Assembly: GCA_021234535.1 (NCBI GenBank) | Contig: CM037829.1 | Span: 32,274,962 to 32,338,961, forward strand | From: Stichopus chloronotus | Taxonomy: Eukaryota > Echinodermata > Holothuroidea > Aspidochirotida > Stichopodidae | Direction of reading: 5' to 3' | DNA length: 64,000 bases | Shown here: one piece after another, positions 1 to 10,200 of the stretch | Position numbering within the stretch: position 1 is the stretch's first letter | How the letters are laid out: each line of letters starts with the position of its first letter | Notes under the pieces: generated by a model | What the model was told of the DNA's origin: nothing | The model's input: only the letters and a program-made list of their open reading frames with translations | The model's database searches: none | Program-made: the position numbers and the translations under genes

Positions 1-177
1 AAAGAAGATGAAACTTGTGAAAGAAGCATTGGATCTGGATGTAAGTGGAATGAGAGGAAAGCAATGCATGCATGGAAACATGTGGTAAAGAAAGGAAGCA
101 GTAAGGTTGGTCTTAATGAAGAGGATGCTAAAGATAGGACGATGTTGGGAATGTTAACATGTTGTGGTATTCACTAA
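1..177 (+). pseudogene. C-terminal tail of a LINE-type reverse transcriptase frame, partial
   Basis: An open frame enters from the left edge and runs 58 codons to TAA at 175-177. Residues 25-29 read WKHVV and residues 37-46 read GLNEEDAKDR. This resembles the usual end of non-LTR retrotransposon polymerases, where a Trp-Lys-x-Val-Val helix is followed by a Gly-Leu-x-x-Glu-Asp-Ala-x-Asp-Arg segment shortly before the stop. The Trp-Arg that normally follows the Asp-Arg is absent, so the copy looks decayed. A GAT-rich microsatellite starts 30 bp after the stop, as expected for a LINE 3' tail. The family assignment comes from motif memory; the rest of the element lies outside the window. Confidence 0.45.
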
Positions 178-206
178 ACCGTTCTTAGAGGGAAACTTTT
201 GACTTT

Positions 207-339
207 GATGATGATGATGATGAAGGTGGTGATGATGATGATGATGGTGATGATGATGGTGGTGATAGTGGTGGTGATAGTGATGATGATGAGAGTGAAG
301 ATGATAATTATGACAACAGTGAGGACAGCGATGATGATG
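207..339 (+). repeat. Interrupted (GAT)n microsatellite
   Basis: Runs of GAT/GGT triplets with interruptions, densest at 207-303. It lies just after the LINE-like stop codon and may be that element's 3' tail. The reverse strand gives a His-rich frame that is only a by-product of the repeat. Confidence 0.85.
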
Positions 340-3300
340 TAAGGAATGTATATTGCTCTGTGTGCAATCATTGCTGAATACCAGCCTCAATGTGATGGTT
401 GTTGCAATAAGTTCCTCTTTGTAGAAGATGTTTGCTGTTGTTGCAAACAGGGCTTTTGTGGATCATGCCCCAGTTTTGTCTGATCAGGAAGTTGTCTGAT
501 ATGCAACGTTACAATTGCGTCACAATTGGACAACGTGCAAGGTTGCGACAGTCCGTGGACTTCCATCCGGGCCTGCTTATACACTCCATTGAATGAGGTA
601 GTGTTGTTGCAATGTCTGGTCCCGGTGAGTTGCCTCAGTGAGAACTAACCCATGTCCGTGTTGTAGCTCACAAATATGGGGGCAAACCATTGCAGGTTGG
701 TGGGTGTAGCCAAAGGTAAAACTCTTCAGAATAAGAGGAGTTTGATATTCTTAGATATCAACTCTTCAACATCACACGTACCTACTGATCTGGACAGTTT
801 TTCAACACAATCTTTCTTAAAATAGTAGACAAACTGAAATCAGGGAGAACTTTTGAAGTTTATTTAGGTGATGTTTTATGCATTCTCATCGCAGTTATAG
901 TTGTACAGTATCAGTCCTTTTGTGTGCAGTATAGGAGCACAAAGTTCTGCTTTGGAAGAGACTTGCTTTGCCATGGCTGTTAGATCCTTAAAAAGCCAGA
1001 ACGTACTTGGGAAGCACTGAATACAAGTAAGCCGCATCAGAGCATTGTATCTCGTCTGCACACAGACTTGGTTTTAAGCAACGCAGTTAGTTACGTCAAA
1101 GATGAAATTTGTATCTCCATTTGAGAAACACGAACAGTACTGAACAGAATATCAAAGTCCTTGAGCTCTGTACTTCTTGGACTTATCCTTTCATCTCAGA
1201 CCACGACTGGATTGGGTACATCATAGTGTGTGAGTGTATATAATCAAATGACTTTGGGTGTAGAATAATGGGAGATGAATTCTCCTCGGTGAAATCTGAT
1301 ACGTAACTTTCTCTGTAAATTCCAAACACATTAATAAAAGTATATATGAGATTTATGCATTGTAACTCCGTTCAATGTCTATATCATTTTTTTTTCTACG
1401 TCATTTTGACTGCCAGGTGACGGTGCCCTCTGTTACTGAAAAACAGTTCAGGGCTGGAAATACACGGATGGCAAGAAACCATCGTGCCCACCACATTTGT
1501 CGAGACTCTCCTGAACAAGATACATCTCACTGACACCAAACATTGGTCTTTTTTGGTTTTGCCATCACTGACTTTCCCTTCAGTTTTGCCGCAGAGTTGA
1601 AATAAGTTGCATATTGCCACCGTTTATTTGCTATGAAAAGTAAATTTGGCATCAATTGTGGTTCATCGGCCTTCTGTTATTACTGGAGACTCGGTTTTTT
1701 TAAAACTCTTTAACATCTTTTCTCAGGGTCTGCACATGTGGTAAAATCTGTCTTTGGTAGAAAGCTGTTAGTGCCCCTTTTCAGGCTTACTTTTGCTGTG
1801 CCGGTTACTTTTGCCTAGCCCTTGTTGAGGCTCTTTTTTTTCCAGTCCTGCAGAGATCATTGGACAAAATGGGACACTGCAAGAGAGTTGCTCTCTCAAA
1901 AGAAAACAACAACAAAAAACCAAAGAACAACCTGAATGAAATTTCAGAGAACTTTATTTTCTTTGAGGTGATTCTTACAGACATGAGAGGCATACCCAAC
2001 TGACTCATTTATTTCCTCTATCTCAGTATTATTCGGAGATGTTGACATCTGATTAATCCAACAAATATATTTGCTGAGAAGGCAAGTAAAGTGTGAAACA
2101 TCCAGAACAACTGTACATTACAGGGTGGTCTATACTTATAAAAATTTCGCCTGAGATTATCACGAGAAAAATCTCATGAGAACCATGTGAGAAATTGGGA
2201 CCGACCTGTGAGTGATTTCCCACAAGAATTTTATCGTAAGGACATTTACACAAAATGCTGTCCCTTAGCCCCAATTTCTCGTATTGTCCCATGAGAATTA
2301 CCTCGTGAGGATGTTCTTGTATGATGTTGTTCTTGGGAATCACACACTGTACCATCTTCAATAATCTAGCAGCAAGTTTATCATTTGGCTTTCAGGATAA
2401 AATCTTCTCTCTGAATGATGACATCTGGGAGACGCTGTTACTATAAGAACAGAGAGCGACAAATTGGGAAATGACTTGATGAATTTTTGGCAGTTCATAC
2501 AACCCACATTACTTGATGAAAACAACCTGATGAATTGCACAAAGTTGCCACATGGCCTAGACAAAGTTACTTCTAGTCTGTTCAACTTTGCAACTACTGC
2601 ATGCACGTAGGCCACTGGGGAACATACAGGGTGATAGACCAGCCTATATTAACTTTAATTACACCACTGACCGATCAGTTCCTCCAAAGAAAATATTTCA
2701 GCAAAGTAAAATGAAATGTTATCCATGGTATGTAATAATGAGATATTGCAAATTAACAACATTTTTGAAATCCTGAGAAAGAATACAATATACATTAGCC
2801 TCAGTTAACTGATTACAAAGTTACTTCTACATTTGATGTTACCACTTCTTGTATATAAATCTTTACACAGTTTAGTATAGTGTAATAGTGTGTGACGACT
2901 TAAACCAAGGCACTTAATAATTCAATGAAACAAAGACTTGCATCTCTGCTTTGCATCATGCATTAATTTGAAAACAAAGAGGTGTTAGTATTCTCTGGTA
3001 TTCTACAGTACCACAAAGCTGTCACAGGAATTCAAAATTTGTGCACAAAAGGTTATAAAGACATTAAGTCTTCAAAGCAATTCAGTTCAGTTAAATCAGA
3101 ATCAAGGTGCCATCCTAGGCTTATGAAGGACTCTATACCATGCTGGTGGTGGAAGAACACCAAGGGGATACGCTTTCATTTAAGATCCATGATTGTAAGC
3201 TTACAAGTTACTTCTTTAAGATCCAATGTTCACGTATTCAATGTAGGTACTACAAACTTAAAAAGAGATCAAATCCACATATTCCCTTACAAAAGCTCCA

Positions 3301-4405
3301 AACACATTGACTTCTGACCTCTTGCATATATACCACATAAAATGAAGTAAAATCAAACAAATTGGAGCTAATTATGGGCAGCACTGTTTGACATGGGTCT
3401 CTAATTGAATTACATTTGTGATGGTCTCTGAGAAATGGAAAACTGAAGTATAACCAGGTCGCACATATGTAACGCCATTTCCGTGATGTAACCTTCGCTA
3501 GCTGCTAACCGTAATTAATGCATTAAAGGAATTGGATTATGACAAACAGAACACTGACATTACGCATACCAAATGTGGAATCTGTCCATGCCTCCTTCAT
3601 ATGTATACCAAATATGAGATCATTTCAAAATTCCACTTTTTCAGATACTGTGATAACAAAGTGTCACACAGACATAAAGTCACCTGCAACAATGTCATCA
3701 TGTTTACATACAAGAAAACATAAGGCCTCTAATTTCTGGCATGACTTAAACATTCCAAAAGCTTGGCAAGATAATTTCTCCCTTACCGAAAAAAGAACAT
3801 TGCGTTTATTTCAAGTTACAAGCTGATGATGGTATTATTGGTTTATCTTCAACATCATTCCTTTAAGATCAACTAGACATTGATTGTTCTATACTCTCTT
3901 CACTGAAATGAATTTGGTTTAGAAAATGCAAACATATTAAAGGTTTTTGTACGGTGAACATTAATATCAACAACACAGCACAGGACAATAAACAAAGCAA
4001 GGAGACATCCAAATAATGTACTTATCACTCTCCAAACATTTTTAAGACCAACTTTGAAGGGATTGGCCCTTCTGAGCAAAAGGCACCAACAAGACGACAA
4101 TTCATGAATCTTTTGAGCATACTGTAAATTGCTGCAACTCATCCCGACTGTTTTCGAGGCTTGATGGATGACAGAGTACCGTGACTTGAATGGTTAAAGA
4201 CACAACTGAACAAAGACGGACTCGAATGAGACAAAAATGATTATATGGGAGCAAGCACACTGCACATCATAACCACTTCAAGTTTATGTTAATAAGATCT
4301 AGACCTAAATCCACTGAATTCCAAAAATATTTCAAAAGATGGAAAGGATTTGACAGTATGGTCTCTACCTTTCATATCTTACACTTAAACATGTTTTGCT
4401 ATTTG
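340..4405. other. Intergenic, no gene recognised
   Basis: Only short open frames without splice-site support, codon regularity or recognisable motifs occur here. Composition is A+T-rich with a few homopolymer runs (for example T-runs near 1388). I see no RNA gene or complete mobile element, although degraded repeats could be hidden. Confidence 0.5.
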
Positions 4406-4759
4406 CAGGGTTCATAGGGTCTTGAAAACCTTGAAAGGACTTGAATTCAAATCTGCTGTCTACAAGACCTTGAAAGTGCTTGAACCTTGTTTTTTTTTTT
4501 TGCATAAAAATTCTTTTTTGTCTCAAAGTCCTTGAAAAGTGCTTGACTTTTAGTGATTTGAAATACTACTGAATGTTTTTACTGAACTGGTATCTGCTAC
4601 AAATGTTTGGACCAGGACATTTTGTTCACTGCCAACCTCAAGTGTGCATGCGAAATTCCGAAAATATTTTCGGAGTGTTGCAGGGGAGGTGTGATGTCCT
4701 TGAAAGTCCTACCTTGAAAAAAGCTTAATATTTAACCTCTGAAAAGTGTACCAACCTTG
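4406..4759. mobile_element. MITE-like element with CTTGAAAAG-type internal repeats
   Basis: The left end CAGGGTTCATA and the inverted right end CAAGGTTGGTA agree at 8 of 11 positions, giving imperfect terminal inverted repeats about 354 bp apart. The inside is filled with CCTTGAAAG and AGTGCTTGA words on one strand, a style seen in non-autonomous hAT-like elements of many animal genomes. No convincing 8-bp target duplication flanks it (GCTATTTG versus CACTGGTT), so the exact ends or the family may be wrong. Confidence 0.4.
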
Positions 4760-5638
4760 CACTGGTTTGATGATTCTTTTATCAGTCCAGAGGTGAAGGT
4801 ACAGTATATCACTACAATGATGAATGGTAATTTTAAAAGGAATGGCAGTAACTTTATTTGACTATCATCCATCACAATCCAATATACTCTAAAGAAACAG
4901 CTTTGATCCCATTTTTGTCACTAAGTTTCGTACATCAAGAACTGAGCCAACAGAAGGGATAATGTTGACACCTTTTTTAACAGACTAAATGGAAACCCAA
5001 GTTCACCTTCCGTCCAGCTTAAGTTGCTATTAGAATTTGTCACCTTCATACAATTTTCTTAACTACACCGAAGGAGATGAAGGAAGGGGAACGGCACGGG
5101 GCTTGGGGACTGTCCGATGCCCACCATGGCCTTTCACTAGTGCACAAACATATGATGGGACTAGCCTTACCCTTCTTTATGATTTCAAAAGTACCATTTA
5201 GAGCTTAATCTTTCAGTTTGCTCACTGGCTGATTATCTTCCAATTAACTGATAACAAAGGTTAATAATTATGACAGACTAATCTATCAACGTATCTCTAA
5301 CAGTAGTTTGTGCAGACTTGCCTCTACCAATACCTTGCCCTTTTTTTCAGCCATGCATCTGCAATCAGCTGTGAATGACTACTGAAGTTATAAAAAAAAC
5401 CCATAATAATGCATTTGATTTTAAAAAAGATATAAAAAAGACTGTACTTTTTTGCACTTTAGGTACAGTACATGGAACTACTACAACAATCCAGTTATAA
5501 ATCATTCTAACTGCCAAGGTATAAGGAAGTCGACATTGCATTTCTTCCGGCGACCATTTGAGTTTAAAAAACATTCCATTTAATTCTCCAATAGTTCGTC
5601 TTTTGCTTTTATGTAGGTATCCTCAATTTCAGTGTTTC
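4760..5638. other. Intergenic, downstream of the sulfurtransferase gene
   Basis: No coding pattern or repeat structure recognised. It lies 3' of the minus-strand sulfurtransferase gene and could hold a longer alternative 3' UTR. Confidence 0.4.
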
Positions 5639-5644
5639 TTTATT
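5639..5644 (-). terminator. Poly(A) signal AATAAA of the sulfurtransferase gene
   Basis: TTTATT on the plus strand reads AATAAA on the minus strand, 28 bases beyond the stop codon (5674-5672). Cleavage would be expected near 5610-5625, giving a very short 3' UTR. Other signals further away were not ruled out. Confidence 0.5.
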
Positions 5645-5671
5645 TACAAGACTCGTGCTGTGAGATGACTC

Positions 5672-5976
5672 TTAACCACCTGCATGGCTCCCTGCACCGG
5701 TCGCAATCTGCTCTGGAGGGGCACGCTGTGAATATTCTTCCCACGATCCATCAAACATGGATACATCCTCCTTGCCAGATAGGTGAGCTCCAAGAGCTAT
5801 TACGCATGCTGTTATTCCTGACCCGCAGGTGGAGGCCAACGGTCTACTTAGATCGATGCCTGCGCCTTCAAATGTCCCTTTTAGCTCTGCGGGTGACTTG
5901 AAGGTCCTGTCCTCTGAATTGAACATCGAGGTGAAAGGGACATTCTTGGCATATGGTATGTGACCGCTATTGCTAT
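5672..5976 (-). CDS. MPST: Sulfurtransferase coding exon 2 (catalytic rhodanese domain)
   Basis: Starts after TTTGCAG with the last two bases of codon 195 (G|AT, Asp) and runs to the stop at 5674-5672. It carries GHIPYAKNVPFTSMF, the persulfide loop CGSGITAC with Cys245, and a C-terminal GSWEEYSQRAPPEQI segment that matches the end of the family. The tail is rich in Gly and Ala. There is no sign of truncation. Confidence 0.87.
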
Positions 5977-7381
5977 CTGCAAACAGAGATGTTTCAAATT
6001 ATCAAGTTGATGCTTGGAAAGTACAGTATATACTACGGGAAGGGCATGCAGTCTCAACTTTCAATTCAGGATGTGCTGTTTGTATTAATTTGTCTCAGTA
6101 TAAGCTATGATGAGTATTACTATCACCCTCATGCACTACTACTGCATTTAGATTAAGCTTAATACCATCAATTGAAACAGACCACCGACTCACTGAGGAC
6201 TAGCGTACAAAAGAATCTTTAATAGGTTCATAACATTTGATGAGGAGTTTAATCGACTGAATTTGCATAAGATTAAGTTTAACACCACCAATGAAAACAT
6301 ATCACCCTAACTCAGTGAAGACTACAGTCTAAATTTCAGTAGAATATGAATGATTCATACTTTTGTAACTTTTGTACCATGATAAGGAAATGAATTAATC
6401 TGCTTGGCAGAAAACATCGATATGAAGTCATACACCATTTCACAGACAGGGAATGTCTTCATATGATATCAAAATATCATCAGAGTGACTTGAGCAAAGA
6501 CCCACAGTCAAGTGGGGACCAGGGGAAAAGCCTCCTGTAAAATCTGTTTTGCCCCCTCAGCCAATCTAGAACTTTTTGGGGTGACAAAATGATCATTATT
6601 TTGTCAAATGCACTGGGCCCATGCCACATCCCCATTTCTTTGTCCTCACCCCGTAATCTGACTTACCTAAAGGCCAGCTTGAGCATCACAACATCTACAA
6701 AACATTGTCAACATTCATACAAACATACAACCAGTAGATGCAAATAGCATCAACAAAGTAATTAACTAATTAATTACAAAATGTGGATTTCTACTTACCC
6801 TTCCTGGGTTCATCGGCCACACCTTGGAACCTTTCACTCGATCTTGCATCCATCACCTGGAAAGATTGTGTCTGCACATTTTTCACCATATCCTCAAATT
6901 TCTTCAGCAAGTGTGGCTGGTAGTTGACATCAAAGTCTGTCTTTTCGACCTGCATGACTTCTGAGGTCACAGGATGTCCCTCGTCAACCCACTTTGGAAG
7001 ACCGCCCTCTAAAACTGACACTCTCTGATGTCCAAAGACTTGGAACATCCACCACACTCTGGGCGACGAGAAAACACTAAACTTTGGATGATTATCATAG
7101 ACTATTACGTGAGTGTCATTGGTTATGCCGAGGCGGGAGGCGTGATCACCAAACAGCCACGGATGGGGGATGGTGTTAGAGTAAGGTGACGTTTGGTCAC
7201 AAATTTTATTTAGGTCAAAGAACAATGCCCCCGGGATATGTTGGTCAGCATAATCCTTGTCAGGTTGCCGATTATCTGCCTTCATGAACCACGAACAATC
7301 CAAGATCCTGATTCCAGGAGAAGATGGAGTCAAGACCTTAGAGAGCCATCCAGTAGACACAAGGGGATGCACTCGATGCAT
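5672..7381 (-). CDS. MPST: 3-mercaptopyruvate sulfurtransferase-like protein (two rhodanese domains), two coding exons
   Basis: Transfers the sulfur of 3-mercaptopyruvate to a thiol acceptor through a cysteine persulfide, in cysteine breakdown and H2S production. Joining 7381-6799 to 5976-5672 gives 295 residues, close to the roughly 297 of animal MPST and rhodanese. The donor (G then GTAAGT) and acceptor (TTTGCAG) are good, and the phase-1 junction codon GAT restores a continuous family alignment (EPRK-D-SNSGHIP). The N-terminal rhodanese domain shows HIPGALFFD (48-56) and PRVWWMFQVFGH; the C-terminal domain shows DAR, GHIPYAKN and the loop CGSGITAC at 245-252, with catalytic Cys245. A Gly-Ser after the Cys is MPST-like; rhodanese (TST) has Arg-Lys. 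The first ATG is at 7381-7379; an in-frame TTG five codons upstream is an unlikely start. Asn58 and Asn69 sit where MPST usually has Asp and His of its proposed triad. No mitochondrial presequence is evident. Confidence 0.88.
5977..6798 (-). other. Phase-1 intron of the sulfurtransferase gene
   Basis: An 822-bp intron with GTAAGT at the 5' end and TTTGCAG at the 3' end. It holds a diverged 120-bp tandem duplication and otherwise nothing recognisable. Confidence 0.8.
6151..6360. repeat. Diverged 120-bp tandem duplication inside the intron
   Basis: GATTAAGCTTAATACCATCA at 6151 and GATTAAGTTTAACACCACCA at 6271 start two related copies exactly 120 bp apart. Similarity continues through ACTCACTGAGGACTA versus ACTCAGTGAAGACTA and then fades. 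Confidence 0.6.
6799..7381 (-). CDS. MPST: Sulfurtransferase coding exon 1 (structural rhodanese domain)
   Basis: Encodes residues 1-194 plus the first base of codon 195. It includes the whole N-terminal, normally non-catalytic, rhodanese domain, the linker, and the start of the second domain up to DARSSERFQG and EPRK. The motifs VSTGWL, LDCSW, HIPGALFFD and SPRVWWMF match the family in order. The exon ends AAG-G before GTAAGT. Just upstream of the ATG, TTTATTTGCAG (acceptor after 7391) could join a 5' UTR exon, in which case the exon starts at 7390; alternatively transcription starts here. Confidence 0.85.
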
Positions 7382-7470
7382 AACGAATATCTGCAAATAA
7401 ACAAAGATTTTTTAACATAAGAGTTGAGGTAAGTATTTGATAATGCACCACCCATATAACTTTAATCTAA

Positions 7471-7590
7471 CAGAGATTTTACATATCGAAAAATGGGATT
7501 GGCTATGTGTAATTGCATCAAACAGCGCAGGAGAGATTGTCGATATTGAAAATTGGGATTGGCTACATGCAATTGCATCATGCACCCCTG
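7471..7590 (-). promoter_or_regulatory. 60-bp duplication carrying ATF/C-EBP-like and CCAAT motifs upstream of the sulfurtransferase gene
   Basis: Two 60-bp units (7471-7530 and 7531-7590) share about 46 of 60 bases. Each holds, read in gene orientation, TGATGCAAT (7580-7572 and 7520-7512) followed about ten bases later by GCCAAT. TGATGCAAT is the known C/EBP-ATF composite element used by ATF4, and CCAAT is the NF-Y box. Both motifs are intact in both units although surrounding bases differ. They lie 90-200 bp upstream of the first coding exon, a plausible promoter distance. Function is inferred; a 5' UTR intron could place the real promoter further away. Confidence 0.4.
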
Positions 7591-8900
7591 TACCTGACTG
7601 TCAATGTCAGGAACCAGTTCTGAAACTGCTACCTGAACCCACGTGTCACTAACAGCAGACCGTACGTGTGACAAAATTCAGTATGCATGCCTCAGAACAC
7701 TTCGCTGTCACGCACATGCGGTGCATACGTGACCAACATTATTTTGACATGCCAAGCAAAATGTTGCATTTTGAACTCCACAATAAACTTGTAGCCCAAC
7801 AGAAGTTACATTTTTGGGTCCCAGGGTCACCTGACCGACTACGGACTGTGGGTGCCCAAACTTTAAACTACTGTAAGTGCAAACATTACCGTGTGCAAAT
7901 CATGAAAGCCAACGCCATTAGTATATACAGTATCACTACTTGATCATGAGATGTACCTCTATTAACAATCTGAGCTGTTACACTCCTTGTCAAACAAACA
8001 ACATGTAGACAACAAAAGCAAATACAAGACAAATCACTGTTCCACTTCCAGCATCACTGCTACTAGGGAGTATGTGAACTGCTGTGGTCAGCTAAAACAG
8101 TGGCTTTCGTGTACATAGTCCCTACATAGGTTTTATCATGCCCTTCGACATGATGTTCAGTGAGTCAGTCCTGGCTATCTATCAAATTGTTTACACCTGA
8201 CAAAGAAAAGTACCATATTTGGTTGATATGGCTTGAGTTTCTAAATCTGTAGAAACCCTAATGGAGTCCTACATGAAAAGTCCCCCTTAAAAGTATCCTG
8301 CATTTCCTTGTGAAACAAAAACCTGCAATATCCCTAAAAAAAAAAATCCTAACTATCGTTCGAGAAAATATTGTTTGGACACAGCTGATAAGAGGGATCG
8401 AGATTCCAATTACTGGCCAGTAGATGCTGGGCAATTAATTACAAGACACAATGAATAGCAGGTCCAAAAATGTACTTTCATCTTTACTTAGCTGAAGGCA
8501 TGTGTGTTTGTTTGTGTATTGGGGGATTTGATTGTATGTTTAAAGGGCACTATCATTACCACAATCTTGTCAAGTGTCAAGTGTAAGTTGAATGGATCGG
8601 CCTGTGATAGCCAAGTAGTATGCATGTTTCCAGTCAAGCACTTTGCATTAATCCTTCTGTCAAAAGCAAGTACATGGAAATACTAAAATTGAACTCATGA
8701 AAGCTTTTTCCAAAAGTCAAAGACATACATATTGTAAGACTTAAGTCCATGTTACTGTCAGTTTCAATTTATTCACTGAAATGGTCTCACATTACCTCAC
8801 CACACAAATCGCTGGATCAAACGAAAGAGAATCTCGTAAGACTTTTATATTCCATTGGGACATAACTTGTGAAGCAATGAAAGTCTTGTGTTTTTTGCAG
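7591..8900. other. Intergenic, no gene recognised
   Basis: No coding exon with good splice sites seen on either strand. Upstream exons of the candidate plus-strand terminal exon at 8901 were looked for here and not found. Confidence 0.4.
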
Positions 8901-9069
8901 GTGCTGGAAGCTAATGAAGTTTCTGAAAGATGCTCTTGCAATTAACGTGAGGGCAGTGCTAGAGTCGCAGCCAACCAATCCAAGTCTTCGAACTTCGAGT
9001 CTGAGGCCTGGAAATGCGGAACTCAGAAGCAGTCTCCTTCTGGGGCTGGTCTCCTCCAGCACTGGATGA
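8901..9069 (+). CDS. Candidate terminal exon of an unrecognised plus-strand gene
   Basis: TTTTTTGCAG ends at 8900, a strong acceptor with a T-rich tract. In the frame starting at 8902 there are 55 codons to TGA at 9067-9069, including KFLKDALAINVRAVLES and a Ser/Leu-rich end SSLLLGLVSSSTG. Two AATAAA signals follow at 9206-9211 and 9235-9240. This acceptor, open frame, stop and poly(A) signal order is what a last exon looks like, and G+C and CpG rise locally. I do not recognise the protein and found no upstream exon, so it could be chance. The minus strand is also open here but lacks an ATG start. Confidence 0.28.
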
Positions 9070-9205
9070 CGGATGTTATATTTGTTATTTGATATTTCTG
9101 AGTTCACTTTTACAGCCCTAAGTGGGTGGATAGGACCTGTGTGTTTTTGTGGCTGGTACGATGCATGGTGTACAAAGACGTTGGAAATTCCCTAGCACCA
9201 ACATC

Positions 9206-9240
9206 AATAAACACCAGCAGTTGGACCAATGACGAATAAA
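9206..9240 (+). terminator. Two AATAAA poly(A) signals
   Basis: AATAAA at 9206-9211 and 9235-9240 on the plus strand, 137 and 166 bases after the TGA of the candidate terminal exon. They support it but also occur by chance in A+T-rich DNA. Confidence 0.3.
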
Positions 9241-9639
9241 ATTGCTTGCCTGTTATTAAAAACTTCAAACTGTGCACTGGTACATTTGTTACCTATTTCA
9301 TAATATTTCAAGACTAGGTTGAATTAAATCTTGCGTTTTTCCCCTGTGAGGGAATTTGTTGTGCGAATGCGCTCATCTTGGCAAATTAAAAAAAAATTAA
9401 CAAATGGATTGTGGGAAATGGCATTGTTTCATTCAAGTAGGATAATGAGGCGCAAAGTTCCTGATTTGGAGTCACTTCACACACTGGATGAGTAAAGATG
9501 TCATAACAATCAAGAGCCAAAGGGGCACTTTGGTCGATTGCACAGATGTACAGTAATGTAAATTTAGGGAGGAAAAGGAGCATTTTGCATTTTTTTGTAC
9601 AACAGCCCATTTCTGACCATGAGCCTTCACTTTTTTAAT
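9241..9639. other. Intergenic, no gene recognised
   Basis: A+T-rich sequence with short frames only. From about 9580 words such as CAGCCCATTTCTGACCATG begin to resemble the degenerate repeat that follows. Confidence 0.35.
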
Positions 9640-10200
9640 ATAAAATCTGCAGAAAAAGAAATATATTTCATGATTTTACAAAATGGCCCATTTTGGACAT
9701 TGGACCCCAAACATGACAAACACCGTGACGGAACCACTTTCATAGCACTGATGTGACCAACCATCAACAGCATTACATACAATCTGTCAGAGAAGAAGTA
9801 CAGTATTTTGCATGATTTCATAAAATAGCCATAGGGACCTTCCACCAATAAATTTCTAATACACCAAAGGCACCACTACCATATTAGTAATGCAACACAA
9901 TGTCAACTAAGTACCATGGGACCTTGGAGCCAAACATACCCAACATCTAGAGAGAACTAACATACTGTAGCAGCGATGTGACCTTAACTTGTATCATTCA
10001 ATCTGTAGGAGAAGCATTTTGCACAATGCCATAAAATGGCCCATTTCGGACCTTGGACGCAATAATCCTGAACAACCTAAATGTACCACTACCGTACAAC
10101 TTAGTACCATACAATCTGTAGAAGTCTGCACTTTGCTATTTCATACAATGGTCAATATGGTCCATTTAGACGTTGGACCCCAAAATATTGAATACTCATA
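9640..10200. repeat. Degenerate tandem repeat with irregular 110-220 bp spacing
   Basis: The words AATCTGTAGAAG, TTTTGCAT..TTCATAAAATGG, CCCATTTTGGAC, TTGGACCCCAAA and CCACTACCATAGTAGCAATG recur in the same order. The AATCTG-type word occurs near 9642, 9779, 9999 and 10109. Copies are strongly diverged and of unequal length, so this is an old local repeat. Confidence 0.45.

Noticed and set aside
154..390. His-rich open frame on the minus strand
   Set aside because: It is the reverse translation of the GAT microsatellite.
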